A stretch of DNA of 64,000 nt, taken from contig OY730172.1 in NCBI GenBank assembly GCA_963422465.1, positions 3,100,001-3,164,000 of the forward strand. The letters run 5' to 3'. The position numbers and the translations under genes are program-made. The notes beneath the pieces are model-generated. The model was given only the letters and a program-made list of their open reading frames with translations, searched no databases and was not told the DNA's origin. The stretch comes from Lichina pygmaea. Taxonomy: Eukaryota > Ascomycota > Lichinomycetes > Lichinales > Lichinaceae. Positions 43,079 to 53,843 of this stretch are shown here, piece by piece (position 1 is the first letter of the stretch; every line of letters starts with the position of its first letter).

Positions 43079-45478
43079 ATGCGGTATCTTGGGTCAAACT
43101 CAGTCGACGATTGCCATGGAGATTCTTGGGCTCCCGCCAATAACGGGACTGTGGCAAATGCGGACCCTCGACCTCCAAAGCGCAGGAAGACCACTACGTC
43201 CCCCGTTCCCAGCCAGCCAAGGTCGCGGGTTTCGTCAACACAACCACTTATTGTTTCTTCATCCGGGAACACACGATCCTGTTCCCCCTTTCCCTGTTCA
43301 ACGATTCCCGAATCTCCGTTTGCAAGGGGAAGAAGCGAGCATTCTGCAGCCAGCCGTGATGTCTGCAGCGAGAAGCCGGACAGCTCGAACGCAGCAACTA
43401 ATGCGCCTTGCCGAACAGAGACGGCAGCCGGAGGGGATACCTCCAACCTTATAGCCCAAACCCCTATCCTCTACCGCAGCCAACCAAAGATTCGGTCTCA
43501 ACCTCTGCCACCAAGTTCCAAAGCAGAACGCAGCACATTAGGGCTCTGCACACAGCAGAGACATACGGACGACAGCGCAAGCCAATCAAGTGCAAATCGC
43601 AGGAACAGTCTTCTTCCGAAGGCAAGAGGGTCAAGAAAAAGCGTTTTTGGTGAGCGAAATGAGGTCTTGAGACCAACAGCGAGTGACAGTCGCAATGCAG
43701 ACTTGACCCACCCACTCAGGAATCGTTCCTCCAAAGGCTCCAACGATCAGGCACATTCATCTGCTTCGAAGCTGAACATGCCTTTTTTGTTGCGCCATCG
43801 TGAGTCGCACAAACGGGACGAAAGTCTACCTCAGACGGAAACACTTCGAGTGGGGTCTAAAAATAGGCCTGCAAGGAAGGAGAGAAGAGGACCCGATCTG
43901 TACGCGCGATCTGTTTTCCTCAACACTGCTCCGTTACCAGGTCCTAGGGGCTCGGCTGAACATCAACTGTCCATACGATCGAAAGGAGCCTCCAGCTTAC
44001 CGAATACAGTCGCTCTCGCTAAGGCGAGCGGTGGCCGAGGTACCGGCTCCAGGAAGGGTGGTCTCCAGGATGACTCGCGTCCGCAGGACCCGGTAGTCAT
44101 CAGTGATGACTCGGACGATGCCCCAAAGGCCAGAAGCATCGGCGTCAACAACAGCCGTACAGTAGAGCTCCGTCGTCGGAGACCTTTGCCATGGGTAGGA
44201 CCTGAGCCGGATCGTCACGAGCAGGCTCGAAGATATGCGCCGGTCCATGTGGGGAACAATCCCAGTTGGCCGAGTCATTTGCACTCTGCTGAAGATGAAG
44301 ATCCGCATCTGAGTGGCGCAAGTGCAGGGCGCGGAGATATTCCATCATCCGTGCCAGCATTTACAGCCGCACCAGCTTCAGAAAACAAAGCTCGGCCTCA
44401 GGTCAAGTTTCAAAGAGCAGAAGGCATATTCAAAGATCTCAGCGAGAAAACATTGGAGCGCGAGAGAGCCCTGAAAGTGCAGCAAACCGAGCTGGAACAG
44501 GAAGCAGAGAGACAACGAAGAGTGCAGCGCGATCTCGAGGCAACAAGGCGAAGTTTGGAGCTCCAGCAGGAGCAATTGCAGCAGCTCTCAAGGCGTGTGA
44601 CCGAGCGCGCTCGTCAACTCGCATTGGACGCTCTGGATGGCTCTACGCTTGATCAGCGAGAATGTGGCAACGTTGCTGTCCGAGATGGTGTAGACGACGC
44701 TGCGGCCCCATCTGCGGCTTCCACAGTCTCTGACAATCGTGCTTGTGAGGGCTCACAATCGGATCCGCTTTCAAAGTCAAGGCAGCCGAACCAGCCAGGC
44801 ACGGTTGCACCTCGGAGCACAGCCCTACGTACCGCGGGGCGGCTTGCATCGCTCGATCAAGCTCTATCGAGGCAACAACGTCCTAAAGGACAGTCTCCGA
44901 GAGGACGGAAGCGCCACGTCGAAGAGCTCGACTTTGTGTCACTTGACTTCTCGGCAGTTAGTGCGGCACTGTTTGTATCTGCCCTACCGGCGGGAGATGC
45001 ATCTGTTAAGCCGAGGCCGTCACAGAAGGCTATCTTTGATCAAGCAACGAGCTCTTCCGATCTTGTTACGCCTCCAAACCCGGCCCTGGCATCAGCACCA
45101 GCACCAACGGCAGAAGTCGAGCAACCTCTACGCGTTCCGGACACGGCACGAGGACAGGGATCCGCCGGCGGTGACGCGGTCGATGAAGAGCGACGAGAAT
45201 CTGCTCGAAGAGACGATCCCGAACACGAACCTACATCATCCGATCATGTCCCACCACCAGAGACGACGACTCGACAGGATACCATCTCCAAGGCCCAGAC
45301 ACCATTCGAGCGTCTCCTAGGTCTCCCACAGGACGCTGTCGTGGTCAAAAAGATGATTCGCCATCATATCCACTCTGCGGCTAGCCGAAAGAAAAGGGTC
45401 GTCCTGAGAAAGGATCGTGGTGGCGGCGGTGTTGGTGACCATGATGATGGTGGTGGTGGTGGTGGTAGTGGTGATTGA
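43079..45478 (+). CDS. Large disordered protein with coiled coil and SUMO-interaction-like motif
   Basis: Single exon, 799 residues, not recognised. The N-terminus carries PPKRRKTTT, a likely nuclear localisation signal. Most of the first 430 residues are Ser/Arg-rich. DPVVISDDSDDAP near residue 340 resembles a SUMO-interaction motif. Residues about 455-525 form a coiled coil (KDLSEKTLERERALKVQQ, LELQQEQLQQLSRR). The final segment has FERLLGLPQDAVVVKKMIRH and RKKRVVLRKDR, a possible conserved C-terminal patch, then a Gly run from a GGT microsatellite. A nuclear role is inferred from these features. A divergent neighbour is SCY1, 1 kb away. Confidence 0.65.
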   Translation: MRYLGSNSVDDCHGDSWAPANNGTVANADPRPPKRRKTTTSPVPSQPRSRVSSTQPLIVSSSGNTRSCSPFPCSTIPESPFARGRSEHSAASRDVCSEKPDSSNAATNAPCRTETAAGGDTSNLIAQTPILYRSQPKIRSQPLPPSSKAERSTLGLCTQQRHTDDSASQSSANRRNSLLPKARGSRKSVFGERNEVLRPTASDSRNADLTHPLRNRSSKGSNDQAHSSASKLNMPFLLRHRESHKRDESLPQTETLRVGSKNRPARKERRGPDLYARSVFLNTAPLPGPRGSAEHQLSIRSKGASSLPNTVALAKASGGRGTGSRKGGLQDDSRPQDPVVISDDSDDAPKARSIGVNNSRTVELRRRRPLPWVGPEPDRHEQARRYAPVHVGNNPSWPSHLHSAEDEDPHLSGASAGRGDIPSSVPAFTAAPASENKARPQVKFQRAEGIFKDLSEKTLERERALKVQQTELEQEAERQRRVQRDLEATRRSLELQQEQLQQLSRRVTERARQLALDALDGSTLDQRECGNVAVRDGVDDAAAPSAASTVSDNRACEGSQSDPLSKSRQPNQPGTVAPRSTALRTAGRLASLDQALSRQQRPKGQSPRGRKRHVEELDFVSLDFSAVSAALFVSALPAGDASVKPRPSQKAIFDQATSSSDLVTPPNPALASAPAPTAEVEQPLRVPDTARGQGSAGGDAVDEERRESARRDDPEHEPTSSDHVPPPETTTRQDTISKAQTPFERLLGLPQDAVVVKKMIRHHIHSAASRKKRVVLRKDRGGGGVGDHDDGGGGGGSGD

Positions 45479-45910
45479 CGATGATTGCGGCTCTTAGTTC
45501 CCCTCGAGTGGCATTTACTAGCTCGTGATGTATTTGCTACCGATACTGCCATTGCTTCTTAATGGTATTGCCGTTGACGGTGACACTTAGCTGTAGCAGT
45601 TTCTTGTTCTACTTCCCTGGTACCTGTCACATTACTACTGCTCTCGGGTTCATTCTTATCTCTGTACATACGTACATACGTACATACGTACTGTAATTAA
45701 GTACGTGGGACCTATTCCTTGCCCTCGCTCACGGCTAACCGTATCACTAGTTTATACCTGTGCTACTTTTGCGGTCTCGGCAGACCACTGCCACCACCGC
45801 CACTACTACTACCACCACTATGACAGTGACTATACTCTACTTCTATTATATTTTATTTTATTCTTACTCTGATTTGGCTGGTGAGCCATGCAAAACTTCT
45901 AGATACATAC

Positions 45911-47745
45911 TTTTTTTTCCCAGAAAACCTTTGAAGGAATAAAAACTGAGACTTGAGTAAGACTAGGGAATTATCTGGGAGAATATGCAGTGTCTGGAGA
46001 AAATAAAATCACAGAGATGATAGGTTTCCTGGTAAGAGTTGGTGTGCTAAGTTAAACTGGTCTAGTCTTTTCAAAGACATAAACCAGAGAAGAAATTCTT
46101 TAAGCACTTTAGGCTTTTGAAGTAAAGTAGAGAAATTGTAGGAAAGAAAAGTGGCTTGCTGTCTTTGAGTAAGAAACTTGTTACAAGAGAAAGTGATATG
46201 TTGAGCAGTCTCTTCTCCAAAACCACAGGAACATAGAGGGGATTGGAAGTCTGGAACATTTGCTCTGAAAAGAAAGCTGGCTAGTCCTATCCTTGCTGAT
46301 AGAATCTGCAAGTAAAGACTAGCTTCAGCTTTTCTCAAGTCTTTGAAAACTTTGAGATTTTTCCTTTGGGGTAGTCTGCAAAATAGCTCCCAGACTGGAG
46401 AACACTTCTGTCTGTTTGCCTGCCATCTGGCTTCCCACTCTTTCTGAAACACTTCTTGAAATTGTTTCTTAGAGTAATCTTGGTTAGTGGTTAGTTCTTC
46501 TAGCCATCTTGCTTTCCAGTTAGGTGTGACAGTAGACAGAGACTTTGGAGGTGTTCTCAGAGTAGAAACAAAAACAGTGATCTGGGAAAAGAGCTTATAG
46601 AGAAGTGAGGAGAGAGGATTAGAAGAAGTATTAGAAAAATAGAAAGATTGTAGGAAAGTTGCTGTTCTGAATTTGAAATAAAGATCAAGAGGTGGTAGGA
46701 ATAGTTCTCCTTCAATAAGAAATGTAGGAGTAGCTTTAAAGACACCTCCTATAGTTTTTAGACATTTAGTCTGGAAAAGATTTAGAGAAGAAATATTAGA
46801 AGGTTTTTTGTGGGGATTGAACCAGACTCCTACTGCATAGCTGAGAAGTGATCTCAGTATTGCAGTGTAGACAAGTCTAGCAGAGAGAACAGGTAGACCC
46901 CATGTAGAAAAAGTAGTTCTGGAAAGTGCTGAGAAAAACTTGGAAGCTTTCTGTAACATGATTTTCTGGTGTTTTTTCCAGAGAAGCTTGGAATCATAGT
47001 GTAGTCCCAGAATACGCACTTCTTTCTTAGGCTGTAGTACCACTTCTCCAAGTCTTAGACTGAGCTGAAGATTATCTGTTCTTCTTCTAGAAAAATGGAG
47101 AAGTTCATACTTTTCAGGTGCAAACTTCATTCCATGTTTTCTTGCCCAGTCTAAACACTTGGAGTGAGTAGACTTTAGCTTCAGGAGATTGCTTTTAAGA
47201 GAAGGGGAAAATGCCAGAAGGTTTGTGTCATCTGCAAAGCCCAGAGCTGATACACCTTTCTCTGGTGTATGAACAATATTATGAAGATCTGAAATATAGA
47301 AAAGAAATAAAATAGGAGAGAGAGGTGAACCTTGAGGGACTCCACAGTGTACTGGAAACAAAGAAGACTCTGAATCATCAAAAACAAGAGAGGTTTTCTT
47401 TGGGTAGTGAAAGAAAAGATCCAGTTAACAAACCAGCTGGGGATTCCTTTTCTCTCCAGGATTTTCTTGAGAATTTCTGGCAGAACTCTATCATAAGCTC
47501 CTGAGATATCCAGAGAAAGAAGACTGGCTACCATTCCTTCCTTCCAGACTTTTTCAACTTGGGAAGTGAGTAGAAATAGTGCAGACTCAGTTGATCTTCC
47601 TTTTCTGAAGCCCATCTGGATTTCTGGTAGCAGGTTTTCTTTCTCAGCCAGTTCACTTAGCTTTGTGGCTGCCAGAGCTTCCATCAGCTTCCCAATTGTG
47701 TTGAGAAGTGCTATTGGCCTCCAAGCTTTGGCATAGCAATAGGCC
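45911..47745 (-). mobile_element. 5'-truncated Tad1-like LINE, copy 1
   Basis: The 3' half of a non-LTR retrotransposon. It matches copy 2 (59460-64000) closely: both read GVSALGFADDTNLLAF, KHGMKFAPEKYELL and SYAVGVWFNP. It begins within the reverse transcriptase at the AKAWRPIALLNTIGKLMEA segment, equivalent to about 62880 of copy 2, and so has lost ORF1 and the endonuclease. A frame change near 47361-47400 separates an upstream part (47768-47181 frame) from a downstream frame open to the stop at 46009. A run of eight A on the element strand (45911-45918) is the likely poly(A) end. No clear target duplication was found. The insertion junction lies near 47745. Confidence 0.85.
46009..47361 (-). 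pseudogene. LINE reverse transcriptase, C-terminal part
   Basis: 450 codons covering reverse transcriptase motifs from FPVHCGVPQGSPLSPILF and GFADDTNLLAF (catalytic FADD) through the thumb. The C-terminal region has ILSARIGLASFLFRANVPD and a Cys/His cluster (CSCGFGEETAQHITFSC), which many fungal Tad1-type elements carry in place of a terminal RNase H. No RNase H domain is visible. The N-terminal part of the reverse transcriptase continues in another frame upstream. Confidence 0.85.
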
Positions 47746-47749
47746 ACAG

Positions 47750-49580
47750 TTGAGCTATGCCGAGGCATAGCGCAGAGTCGCTATCCCTTGCAGGGTCTCT
47801 GCCACGCTTCCCCGCAGTCCTGAGGCCTTTTGCGCTCCGCCGTGTACGCTCACCCCTAGGTCCTGCTTCGGAGCGCCGGGTTGCCAGCCCGGAGCCCACG
47901 CTCCAACTGCAGTTTGCTCCCTGAGCCCGTCATTTGCAGCCTGAGCCTGCACTCTGTACGGACCGGCATGCGCTTCCGTCCTCTCGGGCCATATAGACAG
48001 TCTCGTAGTAGGCCCAGACCCTACTGCCGTCACTGCCATTATATGCCACGCCCCGCAGCTCTCGCTGTTTCACGTTACCTCTGTAGATCTCTCGTACAGA
48101 GGCCGACCATGCCTCGCAGGCTCTACGGACCCTGCAGGCCATGCCAGCACCTGCAGGACCGCCTTTCCAGCCCACTAACCAAGTAGGGAGAAGTCTCCGT
48201 CTGCCCGCTGTCACCTGTGGGGCCCCGGTTGTACGTGGTGGCCCACTGGAGATCCAGTACCCTGGCCCCGGTCCGTAGGTGGCCTGAAGAGAATCCGTGG
48301 CAAGACCTTAGGCAAAACCATCAAGCCAGCACTTTGACTATCACACGGCCCTTAGGTACTGGAGCGGCGGAAACCCTTCGTGCCACCTGCTCGCCTTCTT
48401 TAACACGTAGTCCCTGTTCGATTAACAACGCCGCGGTACAGACATCGCTCCCCTCCTAGAACAAGATCCTCGATGCATCAGCTGCTGGAGACTCTGCTAG
48501 AAGGGGGGTGTGCGATAGGAACTCCTCTCGTCTACTCCAGAGGTGCCCTGTCGGGTGTCTAGACTTCACATCCACCAGTTGCAAGGCTGGCTTCGGGCCG
48601 TAGCGTACACGGCAGACATCCGTCGGGTGGTTTTCATAATCAGTTTGGTCGAAGTCCTCTGTTCTGCTGATGTCGCTTCACGGGGGCGTCCAGGGTGCCT
48701 GCGCGACACCTCCGGTGGCCCGTCGCTCCGCGGGCACCAGCAGCTCGACCGGTGACTCAATTAGCTCTCGGTGCAGCGACTACAAGCAGCTTGGGAGACT
48801 GCCTGCCATTGCTGCCCCGAGGTTCCCAGCCTGCACCGCGTGGAGGTTTGAGTCGTCGCAGGCCACTCTACTTCTATACCATGACTCTTCATTAGCTACT
48901 TAGCAACAGAGGTTTCTCCCTGATGTAGTATCCCACTAGTGTACATGGCAGCTAGTGTGCATCGACAGCTACCAATAGTCCCTCTCACGATACTACAACC
49001 CAAGAAGCCCAACAGTAGTATGTCTGAACAGCAGTTTTATGCTTGCGCTGGTTCTATGTTGCTTGTCATACTACATCACCAGTATGTCCTTCTGCTCATG
49101 AAGGACAATTGCGAAGTATGTTTGCGAAGTACACCTTGTACTTCTAGGGGAGAAACTGTGGATGTGGAGTAGAGTGGACAAGGGAAACAGTGAAAAGATG
49201 AGAGAGGGAAAGGGGAGGAAGAGGGAAGGAAGGAGAATGAGGGAAGAGAAAAAGCGCTAGATTAAAAGTGTGGGTTGCAGTTGTTAGAAGGTAGTACATA
49301 CAGAGAGAGAGAGGGGAGAAGTGATGAAGAGATGTATGTTTTGAAACCCCCGGATATGATGATATACAAGATCTCAGGGGATATGAAATACAGAGAATGT
49401 GACAAGAATATTGTGTTCCTGTCGCTGTTGGTTTGACATGACTTTGACGCCGATCCTGTGCAGACAGGAAAGCAGCGACAGTGGTCTCCTTGTATTTCCC
49501 GAGCTCGTACGATTGGAGCGCTATAGAGGGGGCGACGACGCCGAAGATCAAGCATTCATTTCAAGTGTCCTTTTCCTTCG
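47750..49580. other. Non-coding G+C-rich region, origin unknown
   Basis: No domain is readable in any frame over 1.8 kb. It starts at the 5' junction of the LINE with a GCTATGCC/GGCATAGC hairpin (about 47752-47769). The composition is C-rich and CpG-containing, unlike the LINE, and open frames are short and overlapping. An eroded repeat element is possible but nothing identifies one. The part from 49180 to 49330 is a purine-rich tract. Confidence 0.4.
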
Positions 49581-49583
49581 AGG

Positions 49584-51128
49584 TCAATCGTTCTTCTGAG
49601 AGATCTGCGACTCGGTGTGGTTCAGCTCGAGCGCCTCCAACCAACCCTTGTACGGCGCCGAGTCGATCTGCCCTTGCTTGGCCGCCTTCTTGCTGTTGCT
49701 CTGGAAGACCTTGGCCTCCTTCCGCGCTTGCTTCTGGCGCTTCTCGAGCTCCTTGCGAGACTGCTTCAGCGTGCGAAGCTCGGCCTTCTGCGTCCTCTCG
49801 GCCGCCTTGAGCCGCTTCTTCTCGGTGCGCAGCTCGATCTTGTGCTGCCGCGTCACTCTCTTGATCTCCTTCCTCCGCGTCTTCATCTCGGCCTTCAGGT
49901 CCTTGGCCGTCTGTCGCCGCTGCGCGTGCAGCTCCTGGTTCAGCTCCTTGAGCGCCGTCGCACTCTCCTCCTTGGACCGCGTCGACAGGAGAAACCTCGC
50001 GAACGCCGCGCGCAGCTCCTTCAGCTCGGCCTCGTCGACGTCGCCCGAGACTAGCTCGCTGGGGACTCGAAGCTGCTGAGCGGAGATGGACTCGCTCGGC
50101 CCAGCGGAGGTCGGCTGATCCCGGGTCGACGGGATCTGCGGCTCCGAGGCATTAGGTGTCGGCACCCACGAGGCAGCCTGCGACGTGTCTTCCGTACCAA
50201 GAGCGGACGTCACGTCGGAACGAAGCGTCGGCGAAGGAGCAGCCGGATCGGACGGTCTCGACTTCGGATTTGCTTCGCCGCCGCTGAGTCTGACAGGCCG
50301 TCTGGGTGTCTCGACGATGCCGGATCCAGGATTGACCTTATGGGCGAACGATTCAGAGCGCCCCGCGATGGGCTCGGACGAGTAAGACAAGACTTCCGCG
50401 TGGATATACAGGCCACGGGGGACGAAGAAGCCCTGGTTCCATTCGTCCACAAGGTGATAGATCCTCAGGCGCCTCTCTCCTTCCGCCTCTTGCGCCGCCG
50501 CTTCCGAATTGTGTGATTGCTCGTGCCGAGGTTTGCGCTCGACCGTCCCGTCGCGCTGGTCGGCCGACACAGCCATCCCATGGGAGCCTGTCTGCTGCGC
50601 AGTGCTGGAACACGAAGCGGATGTCGTCTCGATGCGCTTTCGTCTCACGCTGTGTTTGCCTGACCAGCTAGCTGGTTCAGGCGATATGAGCTGGTCCGTA
50701 AATGCGGTCCAGTCGACCTCCGTCACGTCGCGCCATGCCTCCCCAGGCTGTGGGAAGGAGAGGTCTTCTGACCTAACGTTCGGCGGGATCGCCAGATGAT
50801 ACGTGACAATGCTGCCGGCACTCCGCACCAGCGGTGCTCGAGCGGCAAAGTACGCCTCGCGGGACATCCAAGGATCCGAGGCAGTCTTGTCGTTGCCGGA
50901 CGAGACCGGGACAGGTATCGCCTCCCCATTGGCCTGTATAGTCGAGATCCGCGAACATGTTTGCCTGTGGGCCGAATAGTCATGCTGCGGTCCAGTTGAG
51001 GCAGATACAGGCGGGGAATTCTCGGTCGTGGTGCCGTCTGCCGGCGGATGCGCTGGATGTTGCCCCGGCCTACAACGCGGCGCCGGCGTGACGCGTGCCG
51101 AGTACGGCGGCGGAGGAGGGATCGTCAT
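49584..51128 (-). CDS. Uncharacterised protein with C-terminal coiled coil
   Basis: Single exon, 514 residues, no family named. The Pro/Ser-rich N-terminus begins MTIPPPPPYSARVTPAP. The central part holds folded-looking segments: SIVTYHLAIPPNVRSEDLSF, PGEAWRDVTEVDWTAFTDQL and RRLRIYHLVDEWNQGFFVP. Residues about 375-495 are a Lys/Arg/Glu-rich coiled coil (LKELRAAFARFLLSTRSKEE, IKRVTRQHKIELRTEKKRLK), followed by a short tail KGWLEALELNHTESQ. Its start is 484 bp from the divergent SDR gene. Confidence 0.7.
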   Translation of the reverse strand: MTIPPPPPYSARVTPAPRCRPGQHPAHPPADGTTTENSPPVSASTGPQHDYSAHRQTCSRISTIQANGEAIPVPVSSGNDKTASDPWMSREAYFAARAPLVRSAGSIVTYHLAIPPNVRSEDLSFPQPGEAWRDVTEVDWTAFTDQLISPEPASWSGKHSVRRKRIETTSASCSSTAQQTGSHGMAVSADQRDGTVERKPRHEQSHNSEAAAQEAEGERRLRIYHLVDEWNQGFFVPRGLYIHAEVLSYSSEPIAGRSESFAHKVNPGSGIVETPRRPVRLSGGEANPKSRPSDPAAPSPTLRSDVTSALGTEDTSQAASWVPTPNASEPQIPSTRDQPTSAGPSESISAQQLRVPSELVSGDVDEAELKELRAAFARFLLSTRSKEESATALKELNQELHAQRRQTAKDLKAEMKTRRKEIKRVTRQHKIELRTEKKRLKAAERTQKAELRTLKQSRKELEKRQKQARKEAKVFQSNSKKAAKQGQIDSAPYKGWLEALELNHTESQISQKND

Positions 51129-51612
51129 TGGGGACGTCTAGTTATGGTACCGGTACGGTAGATGCGAGCAGGGACATGGAAAGGCGGCTCAGTGTTCTCA
51201 CAACTGGCAAGGGAAAGATCTCGTCTTATATGCCCGGGGTGCGTTCGTAGCAGAAGGATGAGACACCGGACGAGTCGATGCCGTCGGGAAAGGCGCAGGC
51301 CAACCGCGGACCTACACAGCAGGTGTCGGTTGGGACTTTTGAAGTCACTCTCATGTTTAGCCCTGGCGGTCATTACAGCCGATTGCATTCTCGTACCCTT
51401 TTCATTAACGGTTGACAGGAAACCAGTGGAAGCTAATCAATCACGTGGCACGCCTGGGTAGAGCTGATCAGCCCTTCTTGATAAGGCTGACGCGGCTCTT
51501 GTGACTTTTGACAGGCAGGCTAGGTTCGCGTGAGTTTTCTTCAACCCCGCACACGTGAGCTGGACGGCATCGCTCTGTCGAGATCCAGGCTCACTGTTCT
51601 GACCAGGCAAGA

Positions 51613-52576
51613 ATGTCACGACCTGGAGCTCTTCGGGTTCTCTCGGCCAGTGTTCCTCGTTTGGGCGTGTCGAGGCCTCTCGATGGCAAGCTCGCGATAG
51701 TCACCGGTGGTGCGAGAGGTAAGTCATGCCGCAGACGCGTCCGTCGACAGCTTCCGACGATATGATCTTCGACCAGGCATCGGTGCCGCGATATCGCACA
51801 AGCTCGCCAGTAAGGGAAGCTCGCTGCTCATCAACTACACCTCCGACTCTTCGGCAACCCCGGCGTCGGAGCTTGCCGAGGAGCTCGAGACCACGTACGA
51901 TGTACGGGTGAAGACGGTTCAAGCGGACATGGGGTCCTCAAACGGGCCAGACCTGATCATCTCGACAGCGAAGAACCACTTTGCCCACCCAAAGACGTCT
52001 GCGTTCCAGATTGACATCATCGTCAACAACGCCGGTACTGGTGGCATCTACAAGCTCGGTGATATCAAGGCCGAGGAGTTCCACCGCGAGTACGCCATCA
52101 ACACGCTAGGCCCGCTGCTCCTAGTTCAGGCCGCACTGCCATACCTGCCGAAGGACCGCTCTGGCAGGATCGTCAACCTGTCGAGTGTCAGCGCCAACTG
52201 CGGCTTCGTGGGCCAGTCTGTCTACGGTGGCACCAAGGCGGCTCTGGATGCCATGACGCGGAGCTGGTCTCGCGAACTGGCCGAGCGTGCGACAGTCAAT
52301 TCGGTCAACCCCGGCCCGGTCGACACAGCGCTGTTCTGGGGATCGCCTACAGATTTTATCAAGAATCTCTCTCCGTGGGCTCAGAAGACGCCCCTGATGG
52401 CCGTGAGAGACGGTATCGACTCTCCGGAGACGATCGAGAAATCTAAAATCTTGGGTGGACGACCTGCCTACGACCACGAGATTGCCGGCGTGGTCGGTAT
52501 GCTCTGTGGTGAGGAGGCGGGTTGGTGCACCGGCAGCGTGGTCAATGCCAATGGCGGCTTCACCTTCCAGCTCTAA
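51613..52576 (+). CDS. Short-chain dehydrogenase/reductase
   Basis: Classical SDR oxidoreductase, 301 residues. Exons 51613-51718 and 51777-52576 join across a 58-bp intron (gtaagt to ccag). The join completes VTGGARGIGAAI, the TGxxxGxG cofactor loop. Next come NNAGTGG, SSVSANCGFVGQSVYGGTKAA (catalytic Ser, Tyr and Lys in YGGTK) and NPGPVDTALFW. The C-terminal GWCTGSVVNANGGF is the usual SDR end. After the first beta strand, KGSSLLINYTSDSS lacks a basic Arg pair, so cofactor preference is unclear. The N-terminal 25 residues (MSRPGALRVLSASVPRLGVS) precede the fold and resemble a weak mitochondrial leader. Overall similarity is to 3-oxoacyl-[ACP] reductase/versicolorin reductase-like SDRs; the substrate is unknown. 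Confidence 0.88.
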
Positions 52577-53843
52577 GAGGCAAACACCTCGTCATGTCTC
52601 CAGGGTCGTGATTGTCATCGGCTGCCCTCCGGTCGGATGAGAAACGAACGACGTTGGACGAAGGAAGCCTCGAGACCTAAGGGAGAGGTAGAGACATGAC
52701 CTTTGGGGAGAATATCTGTGTGCATCGTTCCTTTTTACGGAGGTGATTAGGGAATCCACATCTCGTGCACTCTATCAGGGCAGAAGGCTTCCTCACCCAA
52801 CCCTTAAACAGGCTTCCACTTATCTAGCTCTACAGTACGTACTGTACGTAGCAGCAGAGCTACCATGCTCTCGGAGGGCAGTACTGACGGCGAATAATCC
52901 AATCTGTAGGTATTGACGTGAGAGATATCGCAACTTCAGCCTCCAATGAAAGCTTTAGCCAGGCGCGTGACTAGACTGAAAATCCTGTCTACGAATACTC
53001 CTTGTGAAAGCGACACAACCACATTGATCAACCTTTCATCAATTCGAGCTATCGAGGTGTCATGTGGCGAAGGGAGCTCGATTCCGGAATATCTTGTGGT
53101 TCTGGCTGCTCGAGGCAAAGAGTATGACCCCGGCTATATGCATCTCGCTCCTAGTGCTATGCTCGGTGGCATTTATTGCTTCCTCATCTCTTGGCACTTT
53201 CTTGCCAATTCTCCTGGTGCTTTCTCCCGGCACATTCTCGCGGCGCTTTGCATCTGGCGGGGCTCAATAGTGGCGCTGCTAATCAAAGCATCAGCAGTGT
53301 TATCCTCAGTATGTTTTGTCGGGAGCTTCGGCGGGCTACAAAAGGCGCCACTCGACTCAAGGCCACCGCGGTCGACAGGAAAAAGAGTAAGAATCAAGCA
53401 AGACAGGAGACCAGTGGATGAAGTAACTGACACACTCTAGGAGGCCCGGGTGAGCTACACGTCCGCCAGGTGAGGAGGCTCGCCAGATGTACGTACGGCA
53501 CCAAAGCGTGTATACCCGCCTGCAAACAGCGCGCTTACCGACTCCCTTGACGTAGGCATCCGCGGGGGGTTGGGGTGTTTGGCAGAGCTGGGGGTCAGCA
53601 GTCCTCTCGGTCCACAGTCCTACTTCCGATCAACCGTCCGGAGGCATAGCAAACATGCCGTCGGTTTTCCTGCCCAGAGGACGACAAGGTCGATCGATTG
53701 CGTCCCAACGGCGCAAGAACAAGCTCCGCCGACGTTCCTGTACGTAAAGCACACAGGGACTGAGCCATCGGTGCGTCGACCACGACTGGGTAGCTATCGA
53801 CCGAGATCATTCTATATCTGGGCTTCAAATCCTGGGAAACAAT
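52577..53843. other. Intergenic region, no confident gene
   Basis: Holds a perfect 16-bp palindrome (TACAGTACGTACTGTA, 52831-52846). An ATG-started frame at 52946-53440 (164 codons) includes a hydrophobic stretch but has no family and overlaps other open frames on both strands. I do not call it a gene. Confidence 0.4.

Noticed and set aside
47750-48950. Possible rRNA or retroelement fragment
   Set aside because: No conserved rRNA word and no readable domain in any frame.
52946-53440. 164-codon ORF with a hydrophobic stretch
   Set aside because: No recognisable family or splice signals, and competing ORFs on both strands.
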